This document shows positions 42,824 to 51,367 of a stretch of DNA of 64,000 bases, one piece after another. Position 1 is the first letter of the stretch; each line of letters starts with the position of its first letter. Source of the stretch: Sphingomonas sanguinis. Lineage in GTDB: Bacteria; Pseudomonadota; Alphaproteobacteria; Sphingomonadales; Sphingomonadaceae. Location: NCBI RefSeq assembly GCF_019297835.1, contig NZ_CP079203.1, forward strand, positions 965,001 to 1,029,000, given 5' to 3'. The notes under the pieces are model-generated. The model was given only the letters and a program-made list of their open reading frames with translations, did no database searches and was not told the DNA's origin. The position numbers and the translations under genes were made by a program.

Positions 42824-45132
42824 TTTTGACCCGCCGCTCGCTCCTCGCCGGGACCGCGATCGCCAGCCTGCCGATCGGAGGCGTCAGCGCCGCCGTACCG
42901 ATGCCGGTCGCCCGTCCCAATCTATTCGTAGGCACCGGCGGTGACGGCCATACCTATCCGGGCGCGGTGATGCCCTTCGGCATGGTGCAGTTGAGCCCCG
43001 ACACCGATGTGGAACGCTGGGATACCTGTTCTGGCTATCATCATGGCGATGGCTCGATCATGGGGTTCAGCCATACGCATCTGTCGGGCACCGGCATCGG
43101 CGACATGCTCGACGTGCTGGTCGTGCCGACGCGCGGCGAGCTGAAGCTGGTCGCGGGGCCGCTCGCCAACCCCGATGAAGGCTATCGCCAGCGTTACTCG
43201 GACGAACAGGCCGAGCCGGGTTACTACCGGGTGAAACTCGAGTCCGGCGTGCTGGCCGAATTGACTGTGACCGAACGGACGGGCTGGCACCGCTATACCT
43301 ATCCCAAGGGGCCGGGTCATGTGCTGGTCGATCTGTCGCACCTCGTCCTCGACAAGAGCGACGCCAAGCCGCTGATCACCGACGCCGAACTGAGCATCGA
43401 GCCCGACGGCACGATCACCGGCACCCGCCGCGTGTTCCGCTGGGCCAAGGGGCGCCGCATCTTCTTCGCGATGCAGCTGTCGAAGAAGCCTTCGCGCATC
43501 CAGCTTTACGGCGACGGCGACACGCCTGCGAACGGCACCGCCGTCAAGGGCAACCGCCTGAAGGCCGCCCTGTTCTTCGACGAACTGGGCGATGCGCCGC
43601 TGCTGATCCGCTGCGGCATCTCGGCAGTCGATGTCGCGGGCGCCAAGGCGAACCTGGCCGCCGAAGCGAAGCACTGGGATTTCGACCGCGTCCGCCGCAC
43701 GGCCATGACCCGCTGGGCCGAAACAATGGGCGGCGTTCGCGTCGAGGGCGGCACCCCCGACCAGCAGACGATCATGGCCTCCGCCAATTACCACACGCTG
43801 ATCGCGCCCACGCTCTTCTCGGACGTCGACGGGCGTTACGTCGGGCTGGACGGACAGGTGCACAAGGCCCCCGCCGGGCAGTTCGCCTACAGCACCTTCT
43901 CCACCTGGGACACGTACCGGGCGCTGCACCCCTGGCTGATCCTGACCCAGCCCGCCCAGGCCAAGAAGCTGGTCGACGACATCATCCGCCAGACCCAGCA
44001 AAGCGCCTATGGCCCGCCGGTCTGGACGCTGCAGGGCAAGGAGACCGGGATCATGATCGGCTGGCACGGCACGCCGATCATGGCCGAGGCGATGGTGAAG
44101 GGCATTCCCGCCGACTATGCCGCCGCCTGGCCCGGCATCGCCAAGCGCAGCTTCGACTTCACCGCGCCCGACATGGACAATAGCAAGGGCCGCGACCTGT
44201 ATGACGCCAAGGGCTATGTGCCCGCGGACAAGTGGTTCGAAAGCGTCAGCCGGACGCAGGAATATGCCTATGACGACTGGGCCGCGTCGCACATCGCGCG
44301 CCGCGTCGGCAAGACGGTACAGGCCGACCGGCTGCGCAAGCGCTCGGGCAACTGGCGCAACGTCATCGACCCCTCGATCAATTTCGCCCGCCCCCGTTTC
44401 AGCGACGGCAGCTGGTGGAAGGATTACGACCCCGTCCAGCTCGGCCACATGCCCAAGCCGTGGTGGCGCGACTATACCGAGGCGAATGGCTGGCAGGCGA
44501 CCTTCCTCAACCAGCATGACGTCTATGGCCTGATCCGCCACCTGGGCGGCGACGCAAAGTTCGAGGCGAAGCTGGACGAGCTGTTTAGTGCGCCCTCGAC
44601 CCTGCCCAAGAATGCGCCGCCAGACATTTCGGGCCTGGTCGGCCAATATGCGCACGGTAACGAGCCGGACCAGCATGCGGCCTATCTCTATGCCTATGTC
44701 GGTGCGCCGTGGAAAACCCAAGCCATGGTCCGCCGCCTGCTGACCGAGATGTACAAGAACGCGCCCGACGGCATCATCGGCAATGACGATTGCGGCCAGA
44801 TGAGCGCGTGGTTCCTGTTCTCGTCGCTCGGTTTCTATCCGGTCGATCCGGTCAGCGGCGCATACGTCTTCGGTGGCCCCCTGTTCGACCGCGCGCAACT
44901 GACGGTCGGGGGCAACAAGACGCTGGTCGTCGAGGCGAAGGGCAATGGCCCGGACAAGCCCTATATCCAGTCGGTGACCTGGAACGGCCGCCCCTGGACG
45001 AAGAGCTGGATCGACCATGCCACCCTCTCCAAGGGCGGCACCCTGTCCTTCACCATGGGGAACAAGCCGAACCCCGCCTTTGGCCGCGATCCCAAGGACC
45101 GTCCGCCGTCCTTCGACCACCTGCCCGCCTGA
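42820..45132 (+). CDS. GH92 alpha-mannosidase
   Basis: A 770-residue calcium-dependent exo-alpha-mannosidase. The leader MILTRRSLLAGTAIASLPIG has a twin-arginine motif. Family motifs: VGTGGDGHTYPGAVMPFGMV, CSGYHHGDGSIMGFSHTHLS, STFSTWDTYRALHPWLILT, the catalytic acid Glu near residue 615 in YAHGNEPDQHAAYLYAYVG, and the Asp pair near 656-657 in IIGNDDCGQMSAWFLFSSLG. Having Glu, not Gln, at the acid position fits a mannosidase acting on plain mannosides rather than on mannose-phosphate. Linkage (alpha-1,2 or alpha-1,3) cannot be read. Fourth gene of the operon; overlaps GH125 by 4 bases and is 23 bases from GH29. Confidence 0.95.
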   Translation: MILTRRSLLAGTAIASLPIGGVSAAVPMPVARPNLFVGTGGDGHTYPGAVMPFGMVQLSPDTDVERWDTCSGYHHGDGSIMGFSHTHLSGTGIGDMLDVLVVPTRGELKLVAGPLANPDEGYRQRYSDEQAEPGYYRVKLESGVLAELTVTERTGWHRYTYPKGPGHVLVDLSHLVLDKSDAKPLITDAELSIEPDGTITGTRRVFRWAKGRRIFFAMQLSKKPSRIQLYGDGDTPANGTAVKGNRLKAALFFDELGDAPLLIRCGISAVDVAGAKANLAAEAKHWDFDRVRRTAMTRWAETMGGVRVEGGTPDQQTIMASANYHTLIAPTLFSDVDGRYVGLDGQVHKAPAGQFAYSTFSTWDTYRALHPWLILTQPAQAKKLVDDIIRQTQQSAYGPPVWTLQGKETGIMIGWHGTPIMAEAMVKGIPADYAAAWPGIAKRSFDFTAPDMDNSKGRDLYDAKGYVPADKWFESVSRTQEYAYDDWAASHIARRVGKTVQADRLRKRSGNWRNVIDPSINFARPRFSDGSWWKDYDPVQLGHMPKPWWRDYTEANGWQATFLNQHDVYGLIRHLGGDAKFEAKLDELFSAPSTLPKNAPPDISGLVGQYAHGNEPDQHAAYLYAYVGAPWKTQAMVRRLLTEMYKNAPDGIIGNDDCGQMSAWFLFSSLGFYPVDPVSGAYVFGGPLFDRAQLTVGGNKTLVVEAKGNGPDKPYIQSVTWNGRPWTKSWIDHATLSKGGTLSFTMGNKPNPAFGRDPKDRPPSFDHLPA

Positions 45133-45155
45133 TCCCTCCCGGAGCCAAATTGAAG

Positions 45156-47066
45156 ATGACCGATTTCTCCCGCCGCGCCGTTCTTGCCTCCGGGCTGGTC
45201 GCCTCCGCCGCGCCCGCTTTCGCGCAAAAGGGGGCGGGTGCGCCCGCGCCTTACGGTGCGGTCCCCTCGGCGCGGCAGTGGCGCTGGCACCAGCGCGAGC
45301 AATATGCCTTCATCCACTTCGCGATGAACACCTTCACCGACAAGGAATGGGGTTATGGCGACGAAGACCCCAAGATGTTCAATCCGAGCGACTTCAGCGC
45401 GGACCAGATCGTCGGAGCGGCCAAGGCGGGGAACCTGAAGGGCATCATCCTGACGGCGAAGCATCATGACGGCTTCTGCCTCTGGCCGACCAGGCTGACC
45501 GAGCATTGCATCCGCAATTCGCCATACAAGAACGGCCAGGGCGATATCGTCCGCGAGATGTCGGACGCCTGCAAGCGCGCCGGGCTCGCCTTCGGCATCT
45601 ATCTCTCGCCCTGGGATCGCAACCATCCCGAATATGGGCGGCCAGCCTATGTCGACTATTTCCGCAAGCAGGTGGTCGAACTCTGCACCGGTTACGGCGA
45701 GCTGTTCGAATTCTGGTTCGACGGGGCCAATGGCGGCGACGGCTATTATGGCGGCGCACGTGAGACGCGGCAAATCGACGCGCCCAAATATTACAACTGG
45801 CCCTCGATCATCGCATTGGTCCATCAGCATCAGCCCATGGCCTGCACCTTCGATCCGCTGGGCGCGGATATCCGTTGGGTCGGCAATGAGGACGGCATTG
45901 CGGGCGATCCCTGCTGGCCGACCATGCCGAACCACCCTTATGTCCAGTCGGAGGGAAATTCGGGCGTGCGCGGGGCTCCGCTGTGGTGGCCTGCCGAGAC
46001 CAACACCTCGATCCGGCCCGGATGGTTCTATCATGCGGACGAGGATTCGAAAGCCCGCAGCCCCGAAAATCTGGTCGGCTATTTCGACACCTCGGTGGCG
46101 CGCGGCACCAACATGAACCTGAACCTGCCGCCCGACCGGCGCGGGCGCATTCCCGATCAGGACGTGAAGATCCTGAAGAGCTTCGGCGACGCGATCCGCG
46201 CCAGCTTCGCGACCGACCTGGCGCAAGGCGCGGTGGCCAGCGCCAGCCATGTGCGCGGCAAGGGGTATGAGGCCGCCAAGGTGCTCGACGGCCAGCGCGA
46301 TACCTATTGGTCCGCGCCGGACGGCGTCACCACGCCCAGCCTGACGCTGGACCTGGCCCCGAACCGCAGCTTCGACCTGATCCGCATCCGCGAATATCTG
46401 CCGCTCGGGGTGCGCGTCACCCGTTTCGCAGTCGATGCGGAAGTGAACGGCCAGTGGCAGCAACTAGCCGAGCATGAGTGCATCAGCGCACAGCGGATCA
46501 TCCGCCTGCCCCAGCCCATCACCGCCCGCCGTGTCCGCCTGCGCATCGTCGACGCGCCGGTCTGTCCGGCGATCAGCGAAGTGTCGCTGTTCAAGAGCGT
46601 CGCGCCGGTCCCCGTCCCCGCCATCGTGTCGAGCGACCCGACCGTGCTGGCGACGACCGACTGGACAATCGTCTCCGCCACCGCGCCGGGGGCCGAAAAG
46701 CTGCTCGACAACGACGCCAAGACGATCTGGAGCCAGCCCGCGCCGACGCCGGGCAAGCCGGCCAGCGTAACGGTCGATATGGGTCAGGTCCGCGACGTGG
46801 CGGGCTTCAGCCTGACACCGTCGCGCCAGGTCATGGTCGATGCTGCTCCACCGCGCGGCTATGTCGCGGAAACGAGCGTCGACGGCAAGAGCTGGGCCCC
46901 GGCAGGCTCGGGCGAGTTCTCGAACATCGCCTATGCGCTTTCCACCCAGCGCCTGCCCTTCACCAGCGTCCGGCCGGTCCGCTATCTGCGGCTGACCTTC
47001 GCCGAAATGTCCAAGCCCGCCGCCAAGCTGGCGATTGCGGGGATCGGCGGCTTCACCAAGCGGTAG
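45156..47066 (+). CDS. GH29 alpha-L-fucosidase with two discoidin-like C-terminal domains
   Basis: A 636-residue enzyme. Tat-type leader MTDFSRRAVLASGLVASAAP. The GH29 barrel (about 35-350) has YAFIHFAMNTFTDKEWG, ILTAKHHDGFCLWPT, GIYLSPWDRNHPEYG and the nucleophile Asp near 189 in LFEFWFDGANGGDG. Two F5/8-type C (discoidin/CBM32-like) domains follow, about 355-480 (YEAAKVLDGQRDTYWSAPDG) and 505-630 (EKLLDNDAKTIWSQPAPT). This layout matches the GH29 subgroup of broader linkage range (alpha-1,3/1,4). Removal of core or antennary fucose is plausible from context. TTG at 45150 is an alternative start with better ribosome-site spacing. It is last in the operon. Confidence 0.93.
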   Translation: MTDFSRRAVLASGLVASAAPAFAQKGAGAPAPYGAVPSARQWRWHQREQYAFIHFAMNTFTDKEWGYGDEDPKMFNPSDFSADQIVGAAKAGNLKGIILTAKHHDGFCLWPTRLTEHCIRNSPYKNGQGDIVREMSDACKRAGLAFGIYLSPWDRNHPEYGRPAYVDYFRKQVVELCTGYGELFEFWFDGANGGDGYYGGARETRQIDAPKYYNWPSIIALVHQHQPMACTFDPLGADIRWVGNEDGIAGDPCWPTMPNHPYVQSEGNSGVRGAPLWWPAETNTSIRPGWFYHADEDSKARSPENLVGYFDTSVARGTNMNLNLPPDRRGRIPDQDVKILKSFGDAIRASFATDLAQGAVASASHVRGKGYEAAKVLDGQRDTYWSAPDGVTTPSLTLDLAPNRSFDLIRIREYLPLGVRVTRFAVDAEVNGQWQQLAEHECISAQRIIRLPQPITARRVRLRIVDAPVCPAISEVSLFKSVAPVPVPAIVSSDPTVLATTDWTIVSATAPGAEKLLDNDAKTIWSQPAPTPGKPASVTVDMGQVRDVAGFSLTPSRQVMVDAAPPRGYVAETSVDGKSWAPAGSGEFSNIAYALSTQRLPFTSVRPVRYLRLTFAEMSKPAAKLAIAGIGGFTKR

Positions 47067-47076
47067 GACCCGTTTC

Positions 47077-47189
47077 CTCCCCTGCAAGGGGAGGGGGACC
47101 AGCGAAGCTGGTGGAGGGGTGTCGCCCTCTCGATAGCACGACACCCCTCCGTCAGGCCTTCGGCCTGCCACCTCCCCTTGCAGGGGAGG
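47077..47189. repeat. 113-base nested inverted-repeat element
   Basis: Outer arms: CCTCCCCTGCAAGGGGAGG (47077-47095) and its exact reverse complement (47171-47189). Inner arms: GGAGGGGTGTCG (47113-47124) and CGACACCCCTCC (47139-47150), and a third hairpin AGGCCTTCGGCCT follows. The outer unit is also found at 33095. It closes the glycoside hydrolase operon and occupies most of the 225-base gap to the patatin gene. Confidence 0.8.
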
Positions 47190-47291
47190 AATGGGTTCAT
47201 CGACCCCACACCCCCATAAAAATCCGCCGAAACGGGATGGCATTTGCCTTTTGTGCGTTGCAACATGACGCGACGCAGAAGGAGGTATGCC

Positions 47292-48344
47292 ATGACCGAC
47301 CGTCTCGAGCCCCATGCCCCGTCGCGCCCCCGCGTCGCCCTCGCGCTGCAAGGCGGCGGCGCGCATGGCGCCTATGGCTGGGGCGTGGTGGAGCGACTTC
47401 TGGACGAGGATATCGAGATCGTCGGGGTCAGCGGCGCCAGTGCCGGGGCGATCAACGGTGCGGCGGTCGTCTCGGGCTATGCGACCGAGAGCGCGGCCGG
47501 GGCGAAGGCGGCGCTGGAGCGGCTATGGGGTCATGTCGCCGATGCCTCCCCGCTCGCCCCGCTCGATGTCGGCGCGCTCGGCGGTCCGTTCTTCGAGCCG
47601 CTGCTGCGCCGGTCGCTGGACATCGCCAAGATATCCAGCCGCTATGTCGCGCCCTTCCTGCCCGGCGTGCGCGACATGCGCGCGCTGCGACAGGCGGTCG
47701 CGGAAAGCATCGACCTCGACCTGCTCGCCCGCCAGACGCGCCTGCCCTTCTATGTCGCGGCGACGCATATCGCGAGCGGATCGGCACGGCTGTTCACCGG
47801 CAAGGATGTGACACTCGACGCGCTGATGGCCTCGGCCTGTCTGCCCGAGCTGTTCGCGGCGGTGGAGATCGAGGGCGAGCAATATTGGGACGGCGGCTTT
47901 ACCGCCAACCCCGCGCTGGAACCGCTGCTGACCGAGGCGATCGGCGCGACCGATATGATGATCGTCCAGATCACGCCCTTCACCGTCGAGGATGTCGGCG
48001 GCTCGGTCGGCGAGGTGATGCGCCGGGTCAGCGATATCAGCTTCAACGCCTGCCTGCGCCGCGACCTGCGCGCCCTGTCGGAGATTCAGGACGTCGCCCG
48101 CGCCGAAACTTCGCGCGATCCCCGGATGCGGGCGATCGCGCGGGTCAACCTGCACCTGCTGTCGCCGCCGCCCGAACTGGCGGGACCATCGGGGACGAGT
48201 AAGGTCGACACCCGCTGGTCGGTGCTACAGGATTTGCGCGAAATGGGTCGTGCGCAGGCCGAAGAGTGGCTGGCCGCCCATCGCAAAACGCTTGGCCGCG
48301 CGTCGTCCTTCAAGGGGCTGCCCGAGGACATGATGCGGCCCTGA
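47292..48344 (+). CDS. Patatin-like phospholipase family protein
   Basis: A 350-residue serine hydrolase. The oxyanion loop is ALQGGGAHGAYGWGVVERL, the nucleophile Ser is near residue 50 in VGVSGASAGAING (GxSxG), and the catalytic Asp is near 200 in YWDGGFTANPAL (DGG), giving the Ser-Asp dyad of patatins. No signal peptide, so it is cytoplasmic or membrane-associated; substrate is likely an acyl lipid. GGAGG six bases before the ATG fixes the start. It sits alone between the GH operon and the SDR gene. In sphingomonads and other bacteria such proteins may take part in polyhydroxyalkanoate or phospholipid turnover. Confidence 0.92.
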   Translation: MTDRLEPHAPSRPRVALALQGGGAHGAYGWGVVERLLDEDIEIVGVSGASAGAINGAAVVSGYATESAAGAKAALERLWGHVADASPLAPLDVGALGGPFFEPLLRRSLDIAKISSRYVAPFLPGVRDMRALRQAVAESIDLDLLARQTRLPFYVAATHIASGSARLFTGKDVTLDALMASACLPELFAAVEIEGEQYWDGGFTANPALEPLLTEAIGATDMMIVQITPFTVEDVGGSVGEVMRRVSDISFNACLRRDLRALSEIQDVARAETSRDPRMRAIARVNLHLLSPPPELAGPSGTSKVDTRWSVLQDLREMGRAQAEEWLAAHRKTLGRASSFKGLPEDMMRP

Positions 48345-48449
48345 ACCGCTTTTTCATTTTTGATCGCTCCGGCGGAACACTGGCCGCGGGCACCTGTTGA
48401 GGCAGGCCGGGATAGCCCGACCAGCGACAACAGGACAGGAGCGCCCGAC

Positions 48450-49214
48450 ATGGCCAGGTTCCAAGGCAAGATCGTGATCGTCACCGGCGCGGCGTCGGGC
48501 ATCGGCGAAGGCGCGGCCCGACGCTTTGCGCAGGAAGGCGCCACGCTGGTGCTGGGCGACACGGATGGCGCGGGCCTGCAGAAGCTGGCGGACGATCTCG
48601 CCCCTGCGACGGTTGCGACGCGGGAAACCGACGTGTCGCGGATGGCCGATTGCGAAGCGCTGGTCGCGCTGGCGATCGAGCGGTTCGGACGGATCGACAT
48701 TCTGGTCAGCAATGCCGGGGTCGATCATCTCGGCAAACTCGATGAAGGCGACCTTTCGGCCTTTACCAAGGTCATCGAGACCGATCTTTACGGCGTGGTG
48801 CAGATGGCCCGCGCCGCGATCGAGCCTTTGCGTCGGTCGAAGGGCTGCATCATCAACATGTCCTCGGTCTCCGGGCTCGGCGGCGACTGGAATCATAGCT
48901 TCTATTGCGCGGCCAAGGGCGCCGTGGCCAACTTCACCCGCGCGCTGGCGATGGACGAGGCGGCGAACGGCGTTCGCGTCAATGCAGTCAATCCGTCACT
49001 GACCTACACCGCCCTGACGGCAGGCATGAAGGAACAGCCCGAGCTGATCGCCAAGTTCGAGGAGCGCATCCCGATGGGCCGTGGCGCGCAGCCCGGGGAT
49101 ATTGCGGGTGCCATCGCCTTCCTGGCGAGCGAGGACGCACGTTTCATCACCGGCGTGAACCTGCCCGTGGATGGCGGCCTGAGCGCATCCAATGGACAAC
49201 CGCCGCTCAGCTGA
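48450..49214 (+). CDS. Short-chain dehydrogenase/reductase
   Basis: A 254-residue classical SDR. The cofactor loop is VIVTGAASGIGEGAARRFA, with an Asp after the second strand (LGDTDG), favouring NAD(H). ILVSNAGVDH is the NNAG-like motif, the catalytic Ser is in INMSSVSGLGG and the Tyr/Lys in FYCAAKGAVANFTRA. The C-terminus RFITGVNLPVDGGLSASNG is typical of the 3-oxoacyl-reductase/FabG-like branch. Substrate not predictable. AGGA lies ahead of the ATG. The following 137 bases before the glycan operon are AT-rich and likely hold its promoter. Confidence 0.92.
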   Translation: MARFQGKIVIVTGAASGIGEGAARRFAQEGATLVLGDTDGAGLQKLADDLAPATVATRETDVSRMADCEALVALAIERFGRIDILVSNAGVDHLGKLDEGDLSAFTKVIETDLYGVVQMARAAIEPLRRSKGCIINMSSVSGLGGDWNHSFYCAAKGAVANFTRALAMDEAANGVRVNAVNPSLTYTALTAGMKEQPELIAKFEERIPMGRGAQPGDIAGAIAFLASEDARFITGVNLPVDGGLSASNGQPPLS

Positions 49215-49351
49215 TTCCAGCACTATTGATATTGATCAAGAATACGGCGAGGAAAATGACGCCTGTGTCAATCGAATGCAATCTTTCCGCTATCCGATTG
49301 GGAGCCAATCAATATTTATAACGTTGTCGCTCCATAACGAAAGGGGCGAGA

Positions 49352-51367
49352 TTGTTTATCCTGCATCTGGCACTTGGCGGGTGTCTGAAATCGCCACCTG
49401 TCCATTATGGCATTACGGCCGATACGGGCGGGCATATCGCCTATATTCTGGACGCTGCCGCCGCGCAGGCGAAGAATATTGATGCACATCAAGTCTCCAT
49501 CGTCACCCGCCTCTTCGAGGAGCCGGGACTGCCGCTGGACCATGCCCGTGCCACCGAATGGCTTTCGCCCAAGCTGACCATCGACCGGATCGCCACCGCC
49601 AATCGCTGCTATCTGGAGAAGGACGCGCTGGCCGACGATCTCGCTGCCTTCACCGAAGCGTTCTGCGCGCATCTCGCCCGACTGCCGCGCCTGCCCGATG
49701 TCATCCACGCGCACTTCTCCGACGCCGCCGCCGTCGCGGCCGAGGCAAGGCTGCGCTTTGCCATTCCCTTCGTCTACACGCCGCATGCGCTGGGCATCGA
49801 CAAGCGCCGCCATCACGGCCCGTCGCCCGCGCTGGATGGCCGCATCGCCGCAGAGCGTACCGCCATCGCCAGCGCCGATGCCCTGATCGTCTCGACCGAG
49901 GACGAGGCCGAGCGACAGGTTCATGCCTATGGCATCCCCGCTGGCGGACGAATCCACCGCATCGCGCCGGGCGTGCCGAACCATGAGGGCGGCCGACCCG
50001 GTCGCCCGACCCTCGCCGACCGGCTGGGCGAGTGGCTCGACGAGCCCACCAAGCCCATCCTACTCGCCATCGCGCGCCCTGTCGCCAAGAAGAATCTGGG
50101 CGCGCTTGCCCGCGCCTATGCCGCCTCGCCTGCCTTACGCGAGGCCGCCAATCTGGTCATTCTGGCGGGGCAGCATGACGGCCCCGGATCGACCGAGGAG
50201 CGCGCCGTGCTGGCCGAGTTGCTGGCGCTCGCCGACAGGCCCGAGCTTCGCGGTTGCTTCGCCCTGCCGCCACGGCATGACGGGCATGACGTCGCCGCCC
50301 TCTATGAGCGTGCAGCGGCGGGCGGCGTGTTCGTCAATGCAGCCCTTCACGAACCCTTCGGCCTGACCCTGATCGAAGCGGCGGCGGCGGGCGTGCCCGT
50401 GGTCGCCACCCGGCATGGCGGCCCCAGCGAGATCGTCGCCGCGCTGGGCCACGGCCTGCTGGTCGAGCCGCGCAACGAAGACGCCATCGCCGCCGCCTGC
50501 CTTACCATCCTGTCCGACCCCGACACCCATGCGCAGATGAGTGCGAATGGCCGGTCGGGGTCCACCCTCTATGCCTGGGACCGCTACGCCATGGAATCCA
50601 CCGCGCTCTATGCCCATCTTCCGCGTACCCCCGGCCTGCTCGCCAGCGATATCGATCATACGCTGACCGGGTGTCGTGTGGGCGCGCATGACTTTGCGGC
50701 ATGGCGTCAGGCGAGCGACCTGCCCTTCGTCGTCGCGACCGGCCGTTCCTTTGCGATGGCCCGGATCATCCTGTCGCAATGGGGCATTCCCGAGCCGGAT
50801 GCCTTTATCACCGATGTCGGCACGCGCATCATGCTGAAGGGCCAGCGCGGATGGCAGGAATGCCCTGTCTTCGCCGCGCGTCTGGACGAAGGGTGGGACC
50901 GCAAGGCGGTGGTCGCCGCGCTCAAGCCGCTGCGCCTGCGCCCCCAGCCCCGCGATACGGCCGGGCCGCACAAGGTCAGCTATTTCGGCACGGCCGAGGA
51001 TGCCGCGCGCGTCCGCGAGACGCTGTCCGAACAGGGGCTTTCCGCCAAGACCGTCTTCTCGCACGGTCGATTGATCGACGTGCTGGCGCCGCTGGGCGGC
51101 AAGGCAGCGGCGGTCGCCGCCTATGCCAAGCGGCTCGACCTGCCGATGGGCGCGTGCATAGCGGCCGGGGACAGCGGCAACGATGTCGACATGCTCGATG
51201 CCTGCGGCCATGCGATCGTGGTCGGCAATGCCGGGCATGAGCTGGCCGATCTGCCCGAGCGGGACGGGCTTCTCCGCGTCACGGCGCATCATGCCAATGG
51301 CGTGATGGAGGGGCTGGAGCGGCTGGGCCTGACCACGCCGATGCCGACCCAGGCGACGGCGGCGTGA
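49352..51367 (+). CDS. Sucrose-phosphate synthase-like GT4 fused to a sucrose-phosphate phosphatase-like HAD domain
   Basis: A 671-residue two-domain protein. Residues 1-420 are a GT-B glycosyltransferase of the sucrose synthase/SPS type: LHLALGGCLKSPPVHYGITA, DTGGHIAYILDAAAAQAKNI, VIHAHFSDAAAVAAEARLRF, LLAIARPVAKKNLGALARA and HEPFGLTLIEAAAAGVPVVA. Residues 428-671 are a HAD phosphatase with DIDHTLTG (Asp near 433) and GDSGNDVDML (Asp near 607), as in sucrose-6-phosphate phosphatase. Together they could make free sucrose or a similar disaccharide from UDP-glucose and a sugar phosphate. The start is TTG at 49352 with AGGGG ahead. It leads a six-gene operon; the next gene overlaps its stop (GTGA). 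Confidence 0.88.
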   Translation: MFILHLALGGCLKSPPVHYGITADTGGHIAYILDAAAAQAKNIDAHQVSIVTRLFEEPGLPLDHARATEWLSPKLTIDRIATANRCYLEKDALADDLAAFTEAFCAHLARLPRLPDVIHAHFSDAAAVAAEARLRFAIPFVYTPHALGIDKRRHHGPSPALDGRIAAERTAIASADALIVSTEDEAERQVHAYGIPAGGRIHRIAPGVPNHEGGRPGRPTLADRLGEWLDEPTKPILLAIARPVAKKNLGALARAYAASPALREAANLVILAGQHDGPGSTEERAVLAELLALADRPELRGCFALPPRHDGHDVAALYERAAAGGVFVNAALHEPFGLTLIEAAAAGVPVVATRHGGPSEIVAALGHGLLVEPRNEDAIAAACLTILSDPDTHAQMSANGRSGSTLYAWDRYAMESTALYAHLPRTPGLLASDIDHTLTGCRVGAHDFAAWRQASDLPFVVATGRSFAMARIILSQWGIPEPDAFITDVGTRIMLKGQRGWQECPVFAARLDEGWDRKAVVAALKPLRLRPQPRDTAGPHKVSYFGTAEDAARVRETLSEQGLSAKTVFSHGRLIDVLAPLGGKAAAVAAYAKRLDLPMGACIAAGDSGNDVDMLDACGHAIVVGNAGHELADLPERDGLLRVTAHHANGVMEGLERLGLTTPMPTQATAA

